Positions 7,232 through 15,619 of a DNA stretch of 60,505 nucleotides are shown here, piece by piece; position 1 is the first letter of the stretch; the number at the start of each line of letters is the position of its first letter. The translations under genes and the position numbers were made by a program. The notes under the pieces were generated by a model that had not been told where the DNA came from, did not search any database, and worked only from the letters and a program-made list of their open reading frames with translations. This stretch comes from Myxococcales bacterium (lineage in GTDB: Bacteria > Myxococcota_A > Polyangia > GCA-2747355). The stretch is from the NCBI GenBank assembly GCA_020431405.1, contig JAGQIK010000452.1, positions 1-60,505 on the forward strand. Direction: 5' to 3'.

Positions 7232-8445
7232 CACTGTCCTCCCCAGAGCTTGATCGCGTCGGCGAAGGTGCCCGCCTGCTCGCGGAACTGCTGGAACTGG
7301 GCGCTGTTCTCGGCGTACTTGAAGGCGATGCAGGGGATGCCGTGCGCCTCGGCGCCCGCCTTGAGCATCGGCCGGTCGAGCAGCGCCGGATCACAGAAGC
7401 TCGGCGCCGCGAAGACCACGCCGTCAGCGCCCGCCGCCTCCGCACGCCGTTTGAGCAGCGTGCGCTTGCCGTCGACATCGCCTTCGTAGATCACCGACGT
7501 CTCGCGCGCGCGCTCGACGAAGGCGCGCGCCAGCGCGGCCACCGGATCGCCCTCGGTCTCGACCTCGCCGACGAGCAGCCGGTTTCCTACCAGCAGGTCG
7601 TCGTCGACGATGTAGCAGCCCGCGCGCTCGATCGTCTTGAGCAGCCCCAGCGGCGGCTGCTCGCAGAACGCGCCGGTGACCACCACGCGGACGCGGTCGC
7701 GCACGCGGTCGGGCGTGGCGCGCGCCGCCTCGAGATAGGCGCGCGTCTTTTCGATGAACAGCTCGGGCGGCACTACCTCGCCCGCCCGCAGCAGCAGGTA
7801 GAGCTCCTCGGTGGGCACCGTCCAGGGCATCTCGCGCCGCAGGTTGTAGAGCTCGTTGATCACGCGCCGCACGTCGTTGTAGCGCGCGATGGAGGCGCGC
7901 AGGGCGTCGTCGCTGACCGGCCCGGCGAGGCCGGCGACGCGGCCAAGGTCGCGCATCAGCACGCGCAGCTCGCCCTCCCAGAAGCGCTGCGCGATGGCGC
8001 GATCGTCAGACTGCGGCAGGTCGACGTAGCGCACGTAGACCTCGGGGTGCAGCACCTGCCACATGCCCGAGAGGTTGCGGATCACGTCGCACGTCGAGGG
8101 GAACAGCACGCCCGAAAGAAAGTCGAGTCGCCCGGACTGCCCGAGCTCGATTACCGAGCGCGGCAGATGGCAGATGTACGACTGGTAGAACGCGTCGCCG
8201 CGGATGATCTCGAGCTGATCGCCGCCGCCGAGGATGCCCACCGGCAGCATGCCGGCGGCGTCGATGATCTCGCGCGGCGCGTAGACCGGCAGGTGGCCGA
8301 TGGCCTTGGCCTGAAACTCCTCGCACCAGCGGCGCGCGTGGCCGAAGGAGAGGTCCTCGTAGCGCTCGCGCGCCCAGCCGACGATACGCTCGCGCGCCTG
8401 CTGCGCCTGCTGCGCCTGCTCTGTCTGGCCTGTCTGCTCGGTCAT
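7231..8445 (-). CDS. bcrC: Benzoyl-CoA reductase subunit C (BcrC/BadD type)
   Basis: A 404-residue partner of BcrB, also of the HgdB-like dehydratase/reductase fold. Candidate cluster ligands are the cysteines in SYICHLPRSVIELG, FPSTCDVIRNLSGMW and VTGAFCEQPPLG. The long upstream extension of the open frame is not coding. ATG 8445 overlaps the dch stop as ATGA and starts the conserved RIVGWARERYEDLSF region after a short Gln/Thr-rich leader (TEQTGQTEQAQQAQQAR) that looks like local repeat expansion. BcrB and BcrC together bind benzoyl-CoA and reduce the ring by two electrons. The gene order C-B-A-D matches the Thauera-type cluster. Confidence 0.95.
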   Translation of the reverse strand: MTEQTGQTEQAQQAQQARERIVGWARERYEDLSFGHARRWCEEFQAKAIGHLPVYAPREIIDAAGMLPVGILGGGDQLEIIRGDAFYQSYICHLPRSVIELGQSGRLDFLSGVLFPSTCDVIRNLSGMWQVLHPEVYVRYVDLPQSDDRAIAQRFWEGELRVLMRDLGRVAGLAGPVSDDALRASIARYNDVRRVINELYNLRREMPWTVPTEELYLLLRAGEVVPPELFIEKTRAYLEAARATPDRVRDRVRVVVTGAFCEQPPLGLLKTIERAGCYIVDDDLLVGNRLLVGEVETEGDPVAALARAFVERARETSVIYEGDVDGKRTLLKRRAEAAGADGVVFAAPSFCDPALLDRPMLKAGAEAHGIPCIAFKYAENSAQFQQFREQAGTFADAIKLWGGQ

Positions 8446-9230
8446 ACCCCTCTCCAGACCGGCTCGCGCCGCTCGAGGAAGGCGTTGAGCCCCTCGACGG
8501 GGTCCTCGTGGCGCATCAGCTCGTCCAGATACAGCCGCTCGAGCCGCGGCAGATCGCGCTCCAGACGATCCGCCATCGGCAGCCGCGCCGCGCGCCAGGC
8601 GTAGCGCAGGCCCACCGATGATCTCGGCGCCAGCTGCGTCTCGAAATAGCCCGCGAGCGCCGCCTCGGCGTTGTCGTCGCAGCTCTCGACGAGGCCGAGC
8701 TCGAAGGCCTCGCTCGCCGTGAGCGACTCGCCGCCGAGGACGAGCTCCGTCGCCCGCGAGCCGCATACGCGCCACGGCAGAAGCAGCGCGCCCATCGGCG
8801 GAAAGACCCCGAGCTTGATCTCGGGCACGCCGAAGCGAGCCGACGGCTCGGCGAACACGCGGCCACAGAACAGCGCCAGCTCGAGGCCGCCGCCGAGGCA
8901 CTGCCCGCGCACGACGGCGGCGGTGGGAACGGCCAGCGCCTCGAGCTCGCGAAACATCGCGTGAAAGTCGTTGAGCATCTGCCCGACCTTGCCGGGCAGG
9001 TGCTCTTCGACCGACGCGCCGAACGAGAAGTGTTTGCCGGCGCCCTCGAAGACGATCAGCTTGAGCTTGTCGCGCGCCTCGTCTTGCAGCCAGGCGAGCT
9101 CGCCGCGCAGGGCGCTCACCATCGGCGCGTCGAGCACGTTGGCCTTGGGGCGCGAGAGCGTGAGGCGCACCAGCGCGCCGTCACGCTCGACGCTGCGCAG
9201 CACGGGGCGATCGTCGCGGGCAGCTTCCAC
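8442..9230 (-). CDS. dch: Cyclohexa-1,5-diene-1-carbonyl-CoA hydratase
   Basis: A 262-residue crotonase-fold enzyme. VEEHLPGKVGQML near residue 75 and the oxyanion-hole region VVRGQCLGGGLELALFCG are typical of Dch in benzoyl-CoA clusters. It hydrates the cyclic diene made by benzoyl-CoA reductase to 6-hydroxycyclohex-1-ene-1-carbonyl-CoA. The start is GTG at 9230, two bases after the oah stop, with AGGAG inside the end of oah about 7 nt upstream; no nearer ATG fits. The stop overlaps the bcrC ATG. Family length is ~257, so this is full length. Confidence 0.93.
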   Translation of the reverse strand: MEAARDDRPVLRSVERDGALVRLTLSRPKANVLDAPMVSALRGELAWLQDEARDKLKLIVFEGAGKHFSFGASVEEHLPGKVGQMLNDFHAMFRELEALAVPTAAVVRGQCLGGGLELALFCGRVFAEPSARFGVPEIKLGVFPPMGALLLPWRVCGSRATELVLGGESLTASEAFELGLVESCDDNAEAALAGYFETQLAPRSSVGLRYAWRAARLPMADRLERDLPRLERLYLDELMRHEDPVEGLNAFLERREPVWRGV

Positions 9231-9232
9231 GA

Positions 9233-10321
9233 TCAGCTCCTGTTCTTCGGGTGCACCGCCTGGATCAGCTCCTCGCTCCACGGTTCGCCGCGCGCCAGGC
9301 GCTGTCGCAGCGCGACGAAGTCGACTTCGCGCGACGCCTTGTTGCCCTCGTTGAAGGCGCGGAAGCCCGCGTTGGCCTCGGTCATCATGTTGAGGCCGAG
9401 CCACTGGCGGTTGGTCTCGCGGTTGCGGTCCCAGTGCTCGAGCTTGTGCTTGCGCAGCGACTCGATGGTTTTGCTCAGGCAGTTGGGCATCGTCAGCATC
9501 AGCCGCGTGCAGAAGCTCTCCACCGCCTCGTCGAGCAGCGTCAGATCGACCTCGCCCTTCTTGAGCAGCGCCTTGGCCGCGTCCTTGTCGGCGCCCGTCT
9601 TGGGCTCGCCGTGGCGCAGGCGGCCGTAGTTGTCGGTGGAGCCGTCGGTATAGACGAGCGGATTGGGCACGAACTTGCCGTCGACCTTGAGCGCCGGGAC
9701 GATGTCGGTGAGCAGCCCCAGACGCATCGCCTTGTGCGCGCTCCACGGCTCGCAGACGGTGCAGGAGTACATCGCCTCCTCGACGCCGACAAACAGCGGC
9801 AGGAAGTCGGTGCTGCCGCCATCGGGTGCGCTGCCGTGTTTCGGGCCGGCCTGGCCGAAGCGCGCCATGTCCTGCGCGATCGAAAAGTCGCAGGCCATGC
9901 CGATCTCCTGGCCGCCGCCGATGCGCATGCCGTTGACGCGGCAGACCACCGGCTTGTCGCAGTGCAGGATCGCCGTGACCATGTCGTTGAACAGGCGCAT
10001 GTACTGGCGGTACTCGCCGGGGCGCCCGGCGTAGTACTCGGCGTACTCCTTGGTGTTGCCGCCCGTGCAGAAGGCGCGGTCGCCGGCGCCGGTGAAGACG
10101 ACCGCGACGGCTTCGCGATCGTTGGAGGCGCGGCGGAAGCCGAGGATCACCTCCTTGACCGCGCCGGTGGTGTAGCTGTTGAGCTGCTGCGGGTTGTTGA
10201 TCGTGATCCAGACGTTGTAGAGGCCTTCGACCGGCTTGCCGTCGGGGCCGAGCGCAGGCTTGCGCTCGTAGCGGATCTCCGAGAAGTCAGCAGACGTCAG
10301 GTTGTGGTCCTTCCATTCCAT
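9233..10321 (-). CDS. oah: 6-Oxocyclohex-1-ene-1-carbonyl-CoA hydrolase (ring opening)
   Basis: A 362-residue crotonase-superfamily enzyme (also named BamA), longer than ordinary crotonases because of a C-terminal extension. NPQQLNSYTTGAVKEVILGF, GDRAFCTGGNTKEYAEYYAG and VNGMRIGGGQEIGMACDFS are regions I associate with this family, and KHGSAPDGGSTDFLPLFVG is a characteristic active-site block. It adds two waters and cleaves the ring to give 3-hydroxypimeloyl-CoA. GAGGAGC about 7 nt upstream of ATG 10321 is the ribosome binding site. bamA/oah is widely used as a functional marker for anaerobic aromatic degradation. Confidence 0.96.
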   Translation of the reverse strand: MEWKDHNLTSADFSEIRYERKPALGPDGKPVEGLYNVWITINNPQQLNSYTTGAVKEVILGFRRASNDREAVAVVFTGAGDRAFCTGGNTKEYAEYYAGRPGEYRQYMRLFNDMVTAILHCDKPVVCRVNGMRIGGGQEIGMACDFSIAQDMARFGQAGPKHGSAPDGGSTDFLPLFVGVEEAMYSCTVCEPWSAHKAMRLGLLTDIVPALKVDGKFVPNPLVYTDGSTDNYGRLRHGEPKTGADKDAAKALLKKGEVDLTLLDEAVESFCTRLMLTMPNCLSKTIESLRKHKLEHWDRNRETNRQWLGLNMMTEANAGFRAFNEGNKASREVDFVALRQRLARGEPWSEELIQAVHPKNRS

Positions 10322-10343
10322 CTCGATGCTCCTCTCGCGCGGC

Positions 10344-11159
10344 TTAGGGGATCTGATGCCCGCCGCTGACGTTGATCGTCTGTCCTGTCACCCAGTCCGA
10401 AAGCGCGCTGGCAAAAAACAGCGCAACCCGCGCGACGTGCTCGGGCTGCGCCGGCTCGCCAAAGGGCAGCCGCGCGATGAACGCGTCGCGCTGCGCGCGC
10501 GGGATACCAAGCCCGTCGTCGCGCAGCTCCTTTTCCTGCGTCATGCGCGTGTCGGTAAAGCCTGGGGCGACGGCGTTGACGTTGATGCGAAAGCGCGCCC
10601 ACTCGCGCGCGAGCGAGCGCGTCAGCCCGACGTTGCCGAGCTTGGCCGCGCAGTAGTTGATCTGCCCGACGTTGCCGTTGATCGCGGCCGTCGAGAAGAA
10701 GTTGACGATCTTGCGGTGGTAGGCGACGTGCCCGCTGGCGTCGAGCTCGGCCTTGGCCACGTCGCGCATCAGCGGCACCGTCGCGCGGCAGCAGTTGAAG
10801 GTGCCGGTCAAGTTGACGTCGATGACCTGACGCCAGTCGTCGTCGCTCATCTTGTGCGTCATCGCGTCGCGCGTGACGCCGGCGTTGTTGACGAGCACGT
10901 CGAGCTTGCCGTAGCGCGCCTTGGCCTGCGCCATCAGCGCGCGCGCCGTGTCGGCGTCGGCGACCGACCCGATGTGAAGCACGGCCGCCGCGTCGTCGCC
11001 GCCGGCGCGCTCGTGACAAAGCGCCACCGTCTCGGCGCCGGCCTGCTCGTCGAGCTCGTTGACCACCACGCGCGCGCCGTTTTCGACGAAGGCGAGCGCG
11101 ATGGCGCGGCCGATGCCGCGTCCAGCGCCGGTGACGACGGCGACCCGATCGGCGAGCAT
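10344..11159 (-). CDS. SDR-family oxidoreductase (FabG/3-hydroxyacyl-CoA dehydrogenase-like)
   Basis: A 271-residue classical short-chain dehydrogenase/reductase. TGAGRGIG (about residues 11-18) binds NAD(P), NNAG is present, and INYCAAKLG supplies the YxxxK pair with the Ser in NFFSTAA. A ~15-residue insert (DVAKAELDASGHVAYHRK) separates the NAD-domain strand from the catalytic Ser. The ATG shares a base with the had stop (TGATG), so it is coupled to had. It could oxidise 3-hydroxypimeloyl-CoA, the ring-opening product, giving the operon the first beta-oxidation step. That substrate is inference from position; FabG-type acyl reductase activity is the alternative. Confidence 0.88.
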   Translation of the reverse strand: MLADRVAVVTGAGRGIGRAIALAFVENGARVVVNELDEQAGAETVALCHERAGGDDAAAVLHIGSVADADTARALMAQAKARYGKLDVLVNNAGVTRDAMTHKMSDDDWRQVIDVNLTGTFNCCRATVPLMRDVAKAELDASGHVAYHRKIVNFFSTAAINGNVGQINYCAAKLGNVGLTRSLAREWARFRINVNAVAPGFTDTRMTQEKELRDDGLGIPRAQRDAFIARLPFGEPAQPEHVARVALFFASALSDWVTGQTINVSGGHQIP

Positions 11160-12223
11160 CACGGCGTCAGCACCGGGCGCGCGGTCAGCTCGTGGCGGCG
11201 CGCCGCCGCGATGACGTCGTTGATCTCGGCCAGCGGATAGCGCTTGCTGAAGTCGCGCACGGCGATCTTCTTTTGCAGCACCAGCTCGAGCGCCGCCGGG
11301 TAGAGCTCGGGCAGACAGCCCCAGTTGCCGAAGATCGTCGCGTCGAAGGCCATCAGGTTGCCGAGACGCACCGAGACCTTGTCCATGGTGAAGCCGACGA
11401 AGGCCACCGTGCCGGCGAAGGTCAACAGCGAGTAGGCCGCCTGCTGACCGGCCGCGGTGCCCGACATCTCGAACACGCGCCAGCGATGCCGCGGCAGCGA
11501 GAGCTTCTTGGCCGCGGCGCGCACGGCCTCGCGCACGCCGCGCTCGTCGAGGCCGCTGGCGTCCACCGTCGCGGCGGCGCCGTAGTCGGCGATGCGCGCG
11601 AGCTTCTGCGCGTCCACATCTACGGCGATGACCTGCGCCCCGCGGGCGGCCGCGATCTGCACGCCGTAGCTGCCGATGCCGCCCACGCCGATGACGACGA
11701 CCACGTCGCCTTCGCTCACGCGCGCGCGCTCCATCGCCTGGTAGGGCGTGGTCACCGCGTCGGCGATGATGCCCAGCTCCCACAGCTCGAAGTCGCCGAG
11801 GTCTGACACTTCGCAGAGGTGACGCGCCGGCAGCACGACGTGACTGGCGAAGCCGCCGTCGATGTCGTTGCCGGGCATGATCTGTCCGCGGCAAGCGGTG
11901 CCGTTGCCGCCTCGGCATAGCTCGCACTCGCCGCAAGGCAGGACCGCGGGCACGACCACTTGCTTGCCGATCCAGCTGCTCGCGCCATCCCCAGCAGCGA
12001 CCACCGTGCCGCTGATCTCGTGACCGAGCGTCAGCGGCGGTGCTTGCTTGGTCTTGACCCCGCCGTAGAGAAAGCTGAGGTCGGTATGACAGAGGCCGCA
12101 GCCGGCGACCTCGAGCAGCACCTGCCCTGCGCCGAGCCCAGGCGCTTTCAGCTGCTGCTGCACGAGCGGCTGCTCGGGGCCTTGCATGCGCCAGGCAATG
12201 ATCTCGCGCGGAGACTCGGACAT
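11159..12223 (-). CDS. had: 6-Hydroxycyclohex-1-ene-1-carbonyl-CoA dehydrogenase
   Basis: A 354-residue zinc-dependent medium-chain dehydrogenase. Catalytic-zinc motifs are CGLCHTD and GHEISG, structural-zinc cysteines lie in PCGECELCRGGNGTAC, and the Rossmann loop is VVIGVGGIGSYGVQ. The C-terminal blocks FVGFTMDKVSVRLGNLMAFD and IFGNWGCLPELYP are the parts I associate with Had rather than generic alcohol dehydrogenases. It oxidises the 6-hydroxy group to a 6-oxo group with NAD+, between Dch and Oah. It is the first gene of the operon; the leader has AAGGGGTGAGG just before ATG 12223. Confidence 0.92.
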   Translation of the reverse strand: MSESPREIIAWRMQGPEQPLVQQQLKAPGLGAGQVLLEVAGCGLCHTDLSFLYGGVKTKQAPPLTLGHEISGTVVAAGDGASSWIGKQVVVPAVLPCGECELCRGGNGTACRGQIMPGNDIDGGFASHVVLPARHLCEVSDLGDFELWELGIIADAVTTPYQAMERARVSEGDVVVVIGVGGIGSYGVQIAAARGAQVIAVDVDAQKLARIADYGAAATVDASGLDERGVREAVRAAAKKLSLPRHRWRVFEMSGTAAGQQAAYSLLTFAGTVAFVGFTMDKVSVRLGNLMAFDATIFGNWGCLPELYPAALELVLQKKIAVRDFSKRYPLAEINDVIAAARRHELTARPVLTP

Positions 12224-12293
12224 GGCCTCACCCCTTCGGTCCGGTTTTTTCTTACCTTCGACAGTGGTTAGCGTGGGCGCGGCGGGCTCGTTA

Positions 12294-12305
12294 TGACGCT
12301 TGTCA
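12294..12305. promoter_or_regulatory. Candidate Crp/Fnr operator upstream of had
   Basis: TGAC-GCTT-GTCA is a perfect dyad with a 4-bp spacer, the geometry of Fnr boxes (TTGAT-N4-ATCAA), and it keeps the TGA/TCA core. It starts 71 nt upstream of the had ATG in the 290-nt gap before the minus-strand operon. A GCTAAC element on the minus strand at 12267-12272 lies 30 bp from the box centre, close to a class II activator layout. The Cys-rich Crp/Fnr regulator at the end of the same operon is the obvious candidate ligand. The rest of the gap (12306-12513) shows nothing I can assign. Confidence 0.5.
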
Positions 12306-12513
12306 GGGGGCGTCCCTTTTTTGTGTGGAGTGGGTGCGTTAGCCTACGCGCGACGCTGCGACCGATGGGCGCCGCGAGGGACCGGGAATAGCCGAGGGAT
12401 TTCCAGATGGTGCACCCATCGTCGACGTCGGGGCAGACGCAGCTAGCCAGCAAGACCTCGGGCGGTCCCGACCTGCTGCTGCTGTCTCTGTCGCGCTAGA
12501 CGCGCCAGACGCG

Positions 12514-13419
12514 CTAGACGTTGCGGCGCTTGCGGCCGAGCAGCAGCACGCCGAGCAGCAGCAGCACCGCCGCGAGCCCCACGCCGCGCGGAAAGCGCGA
12601 CACGTCGTCGGTTAGCCCGAGCGCGAGCGAGCAGCCGCCGCTGTCGGTGAAGTCGACCGGCGCGCAGCTGCCAGGGTCGTTGGCGGCGGGGTAGGTCTCG
12701 CAGATGCCGAGAATGTCGTCGTCCTCGGGGGTGCGCTTCTTGGTCTCGCCCAGATTGGCGAAGTTGTACATGGTCGACTCGCGGATCGCCGCCGAGACCG
12801 CGGGCGTGTTGCAGCGCGGGATCGTCGCGCCGGTGTGGTCTTTGGGTACGGGCGAGCGCGTGCCGTCGTCGCAGGGATGGTCGAGGCCGAGCACGTGGCC
12901 GAGCTCGTGGGTCAGCGTGTTCTCGACGTCGGTGAGCGATTTCGACGCGATAGTACCGAAGGTGAAGATCTGCCCGTTGAGCTCGACGTCGGCGTCGAGG
13001 ATGCGCCCGTCCTGCGCGCTGTCCTTGTTGTCGACAAAAAACACGGTGGTGATGCCGGCGGCTACGTCTTCATGCGGCCAGTTGCTCTCCACGAAGACGA
13101 TCGCGTTTTCGTTGGGGCCCTCGCGGTCGAAGCCGATCGTCGCGCTGGCCGCGGGCGCCTCGAGCTGGAAGCGTATGTACGAGCACGAGGCGATGACTTT
13201 GTGCCAGTCCTCGACGGACTTCTGGATCGCCGTGAACTCGCTGCCGTCGCTGACGTCGGCGCTGCCGGCGCTGTTGGCGCGCAGGACGACGCAGTTGGAG
13301 CGCATCCAGCGCAGGCGTGTGCCGCTCTCGTTGGTGGTGGCGGGCACGTACGCGAACGCGGACGACGTGCCAGCGCTGACGAGCAGCACCGCGAGCGCGA
13401 CCTGTATGTGAAGGCGCAT
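12514..13419 (-). CDS. Secreted matrixin-like zinc metalloprotease with MYXO-CTERM-like anchor
   Basis: A 301-residue protein with a Sec signal peptide at 1-23 (cleavage near SAFA). The catalytic site is THELGHVLGLDH, the HExxHxxGxxH motif of metzincins, followed by the Met-turn ESTMYNF, as in matrixins (family M10). The C-terminus has a Cys in DSGGCSLALG, a ~19-residue hydrophobic helix and a GRKRRNV end, which fits a MYXO-CTERM-type sorting and anchoring tail. It probably acts at the cell surface on unknown substrates. Its ATG is 8 nt after the stop of the secreted protein upstream, suggesting a two-gene unit. Confidence 0.87.
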   Translation of the reverse strand: MRLHIQVALAVLLVSAGTSSAFAYVPATTNESGTRLRWMRSNCVVLRANSAGSADVSDGSEFTAIQKSVEDWHKVIASCSYIRFQLEAPAASATIGFDREGPNENAIVFVESNWPHEDVAAGITTVFFVDNKDSAQDGRILDADVELNGQIFTFGTIASKSLTDVENTLTHELGHVLGLDHPCDDGTRSPVPKDHTGATIPRCNTPAVSAAIRESTMYNFANLGETKKRTPEDDDILGICETYPAANDPGSCAPVDFTDSGGCSLALGLTDDVSRFPRGVGLAAVLLLLGVLLLGRKRRNV

Positions 13420-13427
13420 GCGTGGGC

Positions 13428-14051
13428 TCAGTTCGCTTGCTGCGCGCGCCGCAGGATCGCTCCGCGGCGAACCGTGCAAGTAGCGGCGTTTGCGCGACAG
13501 GTGGCGAGCGTGGCCTTGATCGAGCTGACGAAGCGGTCGAGATCGATGCGCTGTGGAAGCGGCGAGGCCTGCGGCGTGAGGCCGCTCGGCGAGCGCTTGA
13601 CCAACGCGAGGTCGCGCGCCGAGTGCGTCAGCAGCGTGCGGCCGTCGATCTGTGCCGCGCGGTAGACGCCCTGCGACATGCCGACGACATAACGCGTGCC
13701 GCGGCGCATCTCGGTGAAGAGCAGCACGCGCTCGCCCCGGCGCAGCATGGCGACGCCGCTGACGCGCATGCCGATGCCGTTGACCGTGCCGCCGAGGCGC
13801 GTGACGACGACCGTCTCGCCGACCTTGGTGCCGTTGACGTCGCGTTCGACGCGCAGCGTGGCGTCGGTCACGATGCGGTTGCCGCGCCAGCGCGCCGCGG
13901 TCTTGACGACCTTGCCGACGAAGATGCGGTCCGCGCGCCCGACGAGATGCTTGAGCTCGAGCGCCAGCATCACCGTCGCGTCGGCAGGCGCAGAAGCGAT
14001 AAGTAAGGTGGATAGAGTCGCTGCGCCGATCAGGCGCGATAGGCGCATCAT
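13428..14051 (-). CDS. Secreted protein of unknown function upstream of the matrixin-like protease
   Basis: A 207-residue protein with a signal peptide (LSRLIGAATLSTLLIASAPADA). The mature N-terminal part (LELKHLVGRADRIFVGKVVK) is followed by a beta-rich stretch, with two Cys near the C-terminus (ATCRANAATCTV). ATG 14051 is the first of two consecutive Met codons; a TTG at 14060 is possible but less likely. It sits 8 nt before the protease gene, so a role as chaperone, inhibitor or partner of the protease is plausible but unproven. The family is not recognised. Confidence 0.72.
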   Translation of the reverse strand: MMRLSRLIGAATLSTLLIASAPADATVMLALELKHLVGRADRIFVGKVVKTAARWRGNRIVTDATLRVERDVNGTKVGETVVVTRLGGTVNGIGMRVSGVAMLRRGERVLLFTEMRRGTRYVVGMSQGVYRAAQIDGRTLLTHSARDLALVKRSPSGLTPQASPLPQRIDLDRFVSSIKATLATCRANAATCTVRRGAILRRAQQAN

Positions 14052-14138
14052 GTTGCACAAAGTCTAGCTTTGCGCTGGTGGGGGGTCAACGCGCGGCGGC
14101 GATAGACCGCGGCAGTGTGACTGTGCTAACAGCGCGGC

Positions 14139-15605
14139 ATGACCGACGTTCGCGTTCGTATCGCTCCTTCGCCGACCGGTGATCCGCACGTCGGCACCGG
14201 CTATGTCGCGCTGTTCAACTACGCCTACGCGCGCCGCCACGGCGGCAAGTTCCTGCTGCGCATCGAGGACACCGATCAGCAGCGCTCCTCGCGCGAGTCA
14301 GAAGAGGCGATCATGCGCAGCTTGCGCTGGCTCGGCCTCGACTGGGACGAGGGCCCTGACGTGGGCGGGCCGCACGGCCCCTATCGCCAGTCCGAGCGCG
14401 CGCAGATCTATCGCGAGCACGCCAAGATGCTCGTCGACAAGGGCGCCGCCTATCGCTGCTTCTGCACGCCGGAGCGCCTCGCCGAGCTGCGCACGCACCA
14501 GCGCGAAAACAAGCTCGCCTACGGTTACGACGGCCACTGCCGCGGGCTCGAGGCCAGCGGCGAGGCCGACAAGCGCGCCGCTGCCGGCGAGGCGCACGTG
14601 GTGCGGCTGCTGATGCCCGACGAGGGCGAGACGGTGCTCGACGACCAGCTGCGCGGCGAGGTGCGGCTGCCCAACTCCGAGGTCGACGATCAGGTCCTGC
14701 TCAAGAGCGACGGCCTGCCTACCTATCACCTCGCCAACGTGGTCGACGACCACCTGATGAAGATCTCGCACGTGATCCGCGCCGAGGAGTGGATCTCGTC
14801 GGCGCCCAAGCACCTGCGCCTCTACGAGGCTTTCGGCTGGCAGGCACCGCGCTTCGTGCATCTGCCGCTGCTGCGCAACGCCGACAAGAACCGCTCCAAG
14901 ATCTCGAAGCGCAAAAACCCCGTCTCGCTCGAGTACTACCGCGACATCGGCATCCTGCCGCACGCGATGGTCAACTTCCTGGCGCTGCTCGGCTGGTCGT
15001 TCGGCGACGACATCGAGAAGTTCACCCTCGAGCAGATGGTCGAGCGCTTCGACCTGGTGAAGGGCAGCGTCAACCTCACGGGCCCCGTCTTCGACCTCGA
15101 GAAGCTCGCCTGGCTCAACGGCAAGTACCTGCAAGAGCTCGACGACGAGCAGCTCGCCGACGCGTTTGTCGCGTGGCGCGTCAATCGCGACTTCTTGGTC
15201 AAGCTGGCGCCGCTTTTCCGCGAGCGCATCCGCAAGCTCGACGAGCTGATGCCGCAGGCGACGTACTTCTTCTGCGGTGACATCGACTACACGCAGATCG
15301 AGGCGCCGCTGCTGCCGAAGAACCGCACGCCCAAAGAGACGCGCGAGCTGCTGGGCAAGCTCGTCGACAAGCTCGACACGCTGCGCAGCTTCGAGGTCGA
15401 GCCGCTCGAGGAGCTCTTCCGCGAGTTCTGCGAGGAGAGCGGCTGGAAGACGCGTGACGTGTTCATGCTGACGCGACTGATCGTCACTGGGCGCAAGGCG
15501 TCGCCGCCGCTGTTCGACACGATCAAGCTCGTCGGCCGCGACCGCGTGCGGCGTCGCTTTCGTCTCGCCATCGAGCATCTCAAGACGGTCAAGGCGCCGA
15601 GCTAG
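14139..15605 (+). CDS. gltX: Glutamyl-tRNA synthetase
   Basis: A 488-residue class I aminoacyl-tRNA synthetase. [19 protein letters not shown] contains the HIGH-type motif (HVGT, ~residues 17-20), and KISKRKNP near residue 253 is the KMSKS-type loop. A zinc site like that of the E. coli enzyme is kept (CFC at ~107 with YDGHC downstream). It charges tRNA-Glu in the cytoplasm. ATG 14139 gives the canonical N-terminus [14 protein letters not shown]. It is divergent from the secreted protein and protease pair and is followed 14 nt later by a LysR gene. Confidence 0.95.
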   Translation: MTDVRVRIAPSPTGDPHVGTGYVALFNYAYARRHGGKFLLRIEDTDQQRSSRESEEAIMRSLRWLGLDWDEGPDVGGPHGPYRQSERAQIYREHAKMLVDKGAAYRCFCTPERLAELRTHQRENKLAYGYDGHCRGLEASGEADKRAAAGEAHVVRLLMPDEGETVLDDQLRGEVRLPNSEVDDQVLLKSDGLPTYHLANVVDDHLMKISHVIRAEEWISSAPKHLRLYEAFGWQAPRFVHLPLLRNADKNRSKISKRKNPVSLEYYRDIGILPHAMVNFLALLGWSFGDDIEKFTLEQMVERFDLVKGSVNLTGPVFDLEKLAWLNGKYLQELDDEQLADAFVAWRVNRDFLVKLAPLFRERIRKLDELMPQATYFFCGDIDYTQIEAPLLPKNRTPKETRELLGKLVDKLDTLRSFEVEPLEELFREFCEESGWKTRDVFMLTRLIVTGRKASPPLFDTIKLVGRDRVRRRFRLAIEHLKTVKAPS

Positions 15606-15619
15606 GACGGCGACCGACC

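Noticed and set aside
8446-8901. N-terminal extension of bcrC and similar long frames over dch, oah and had
   Set aside because: They are antiparallel-frame or codon-bias shadows with Arg/Ala-rich composition and no motif; real starts are fixed by overlaps.
12268-12453. 61-codon minus-strand frame upstream of had
   Set aside because: It has no ribosome binding site, no motif, and covers the candidate operator; probably not translated.
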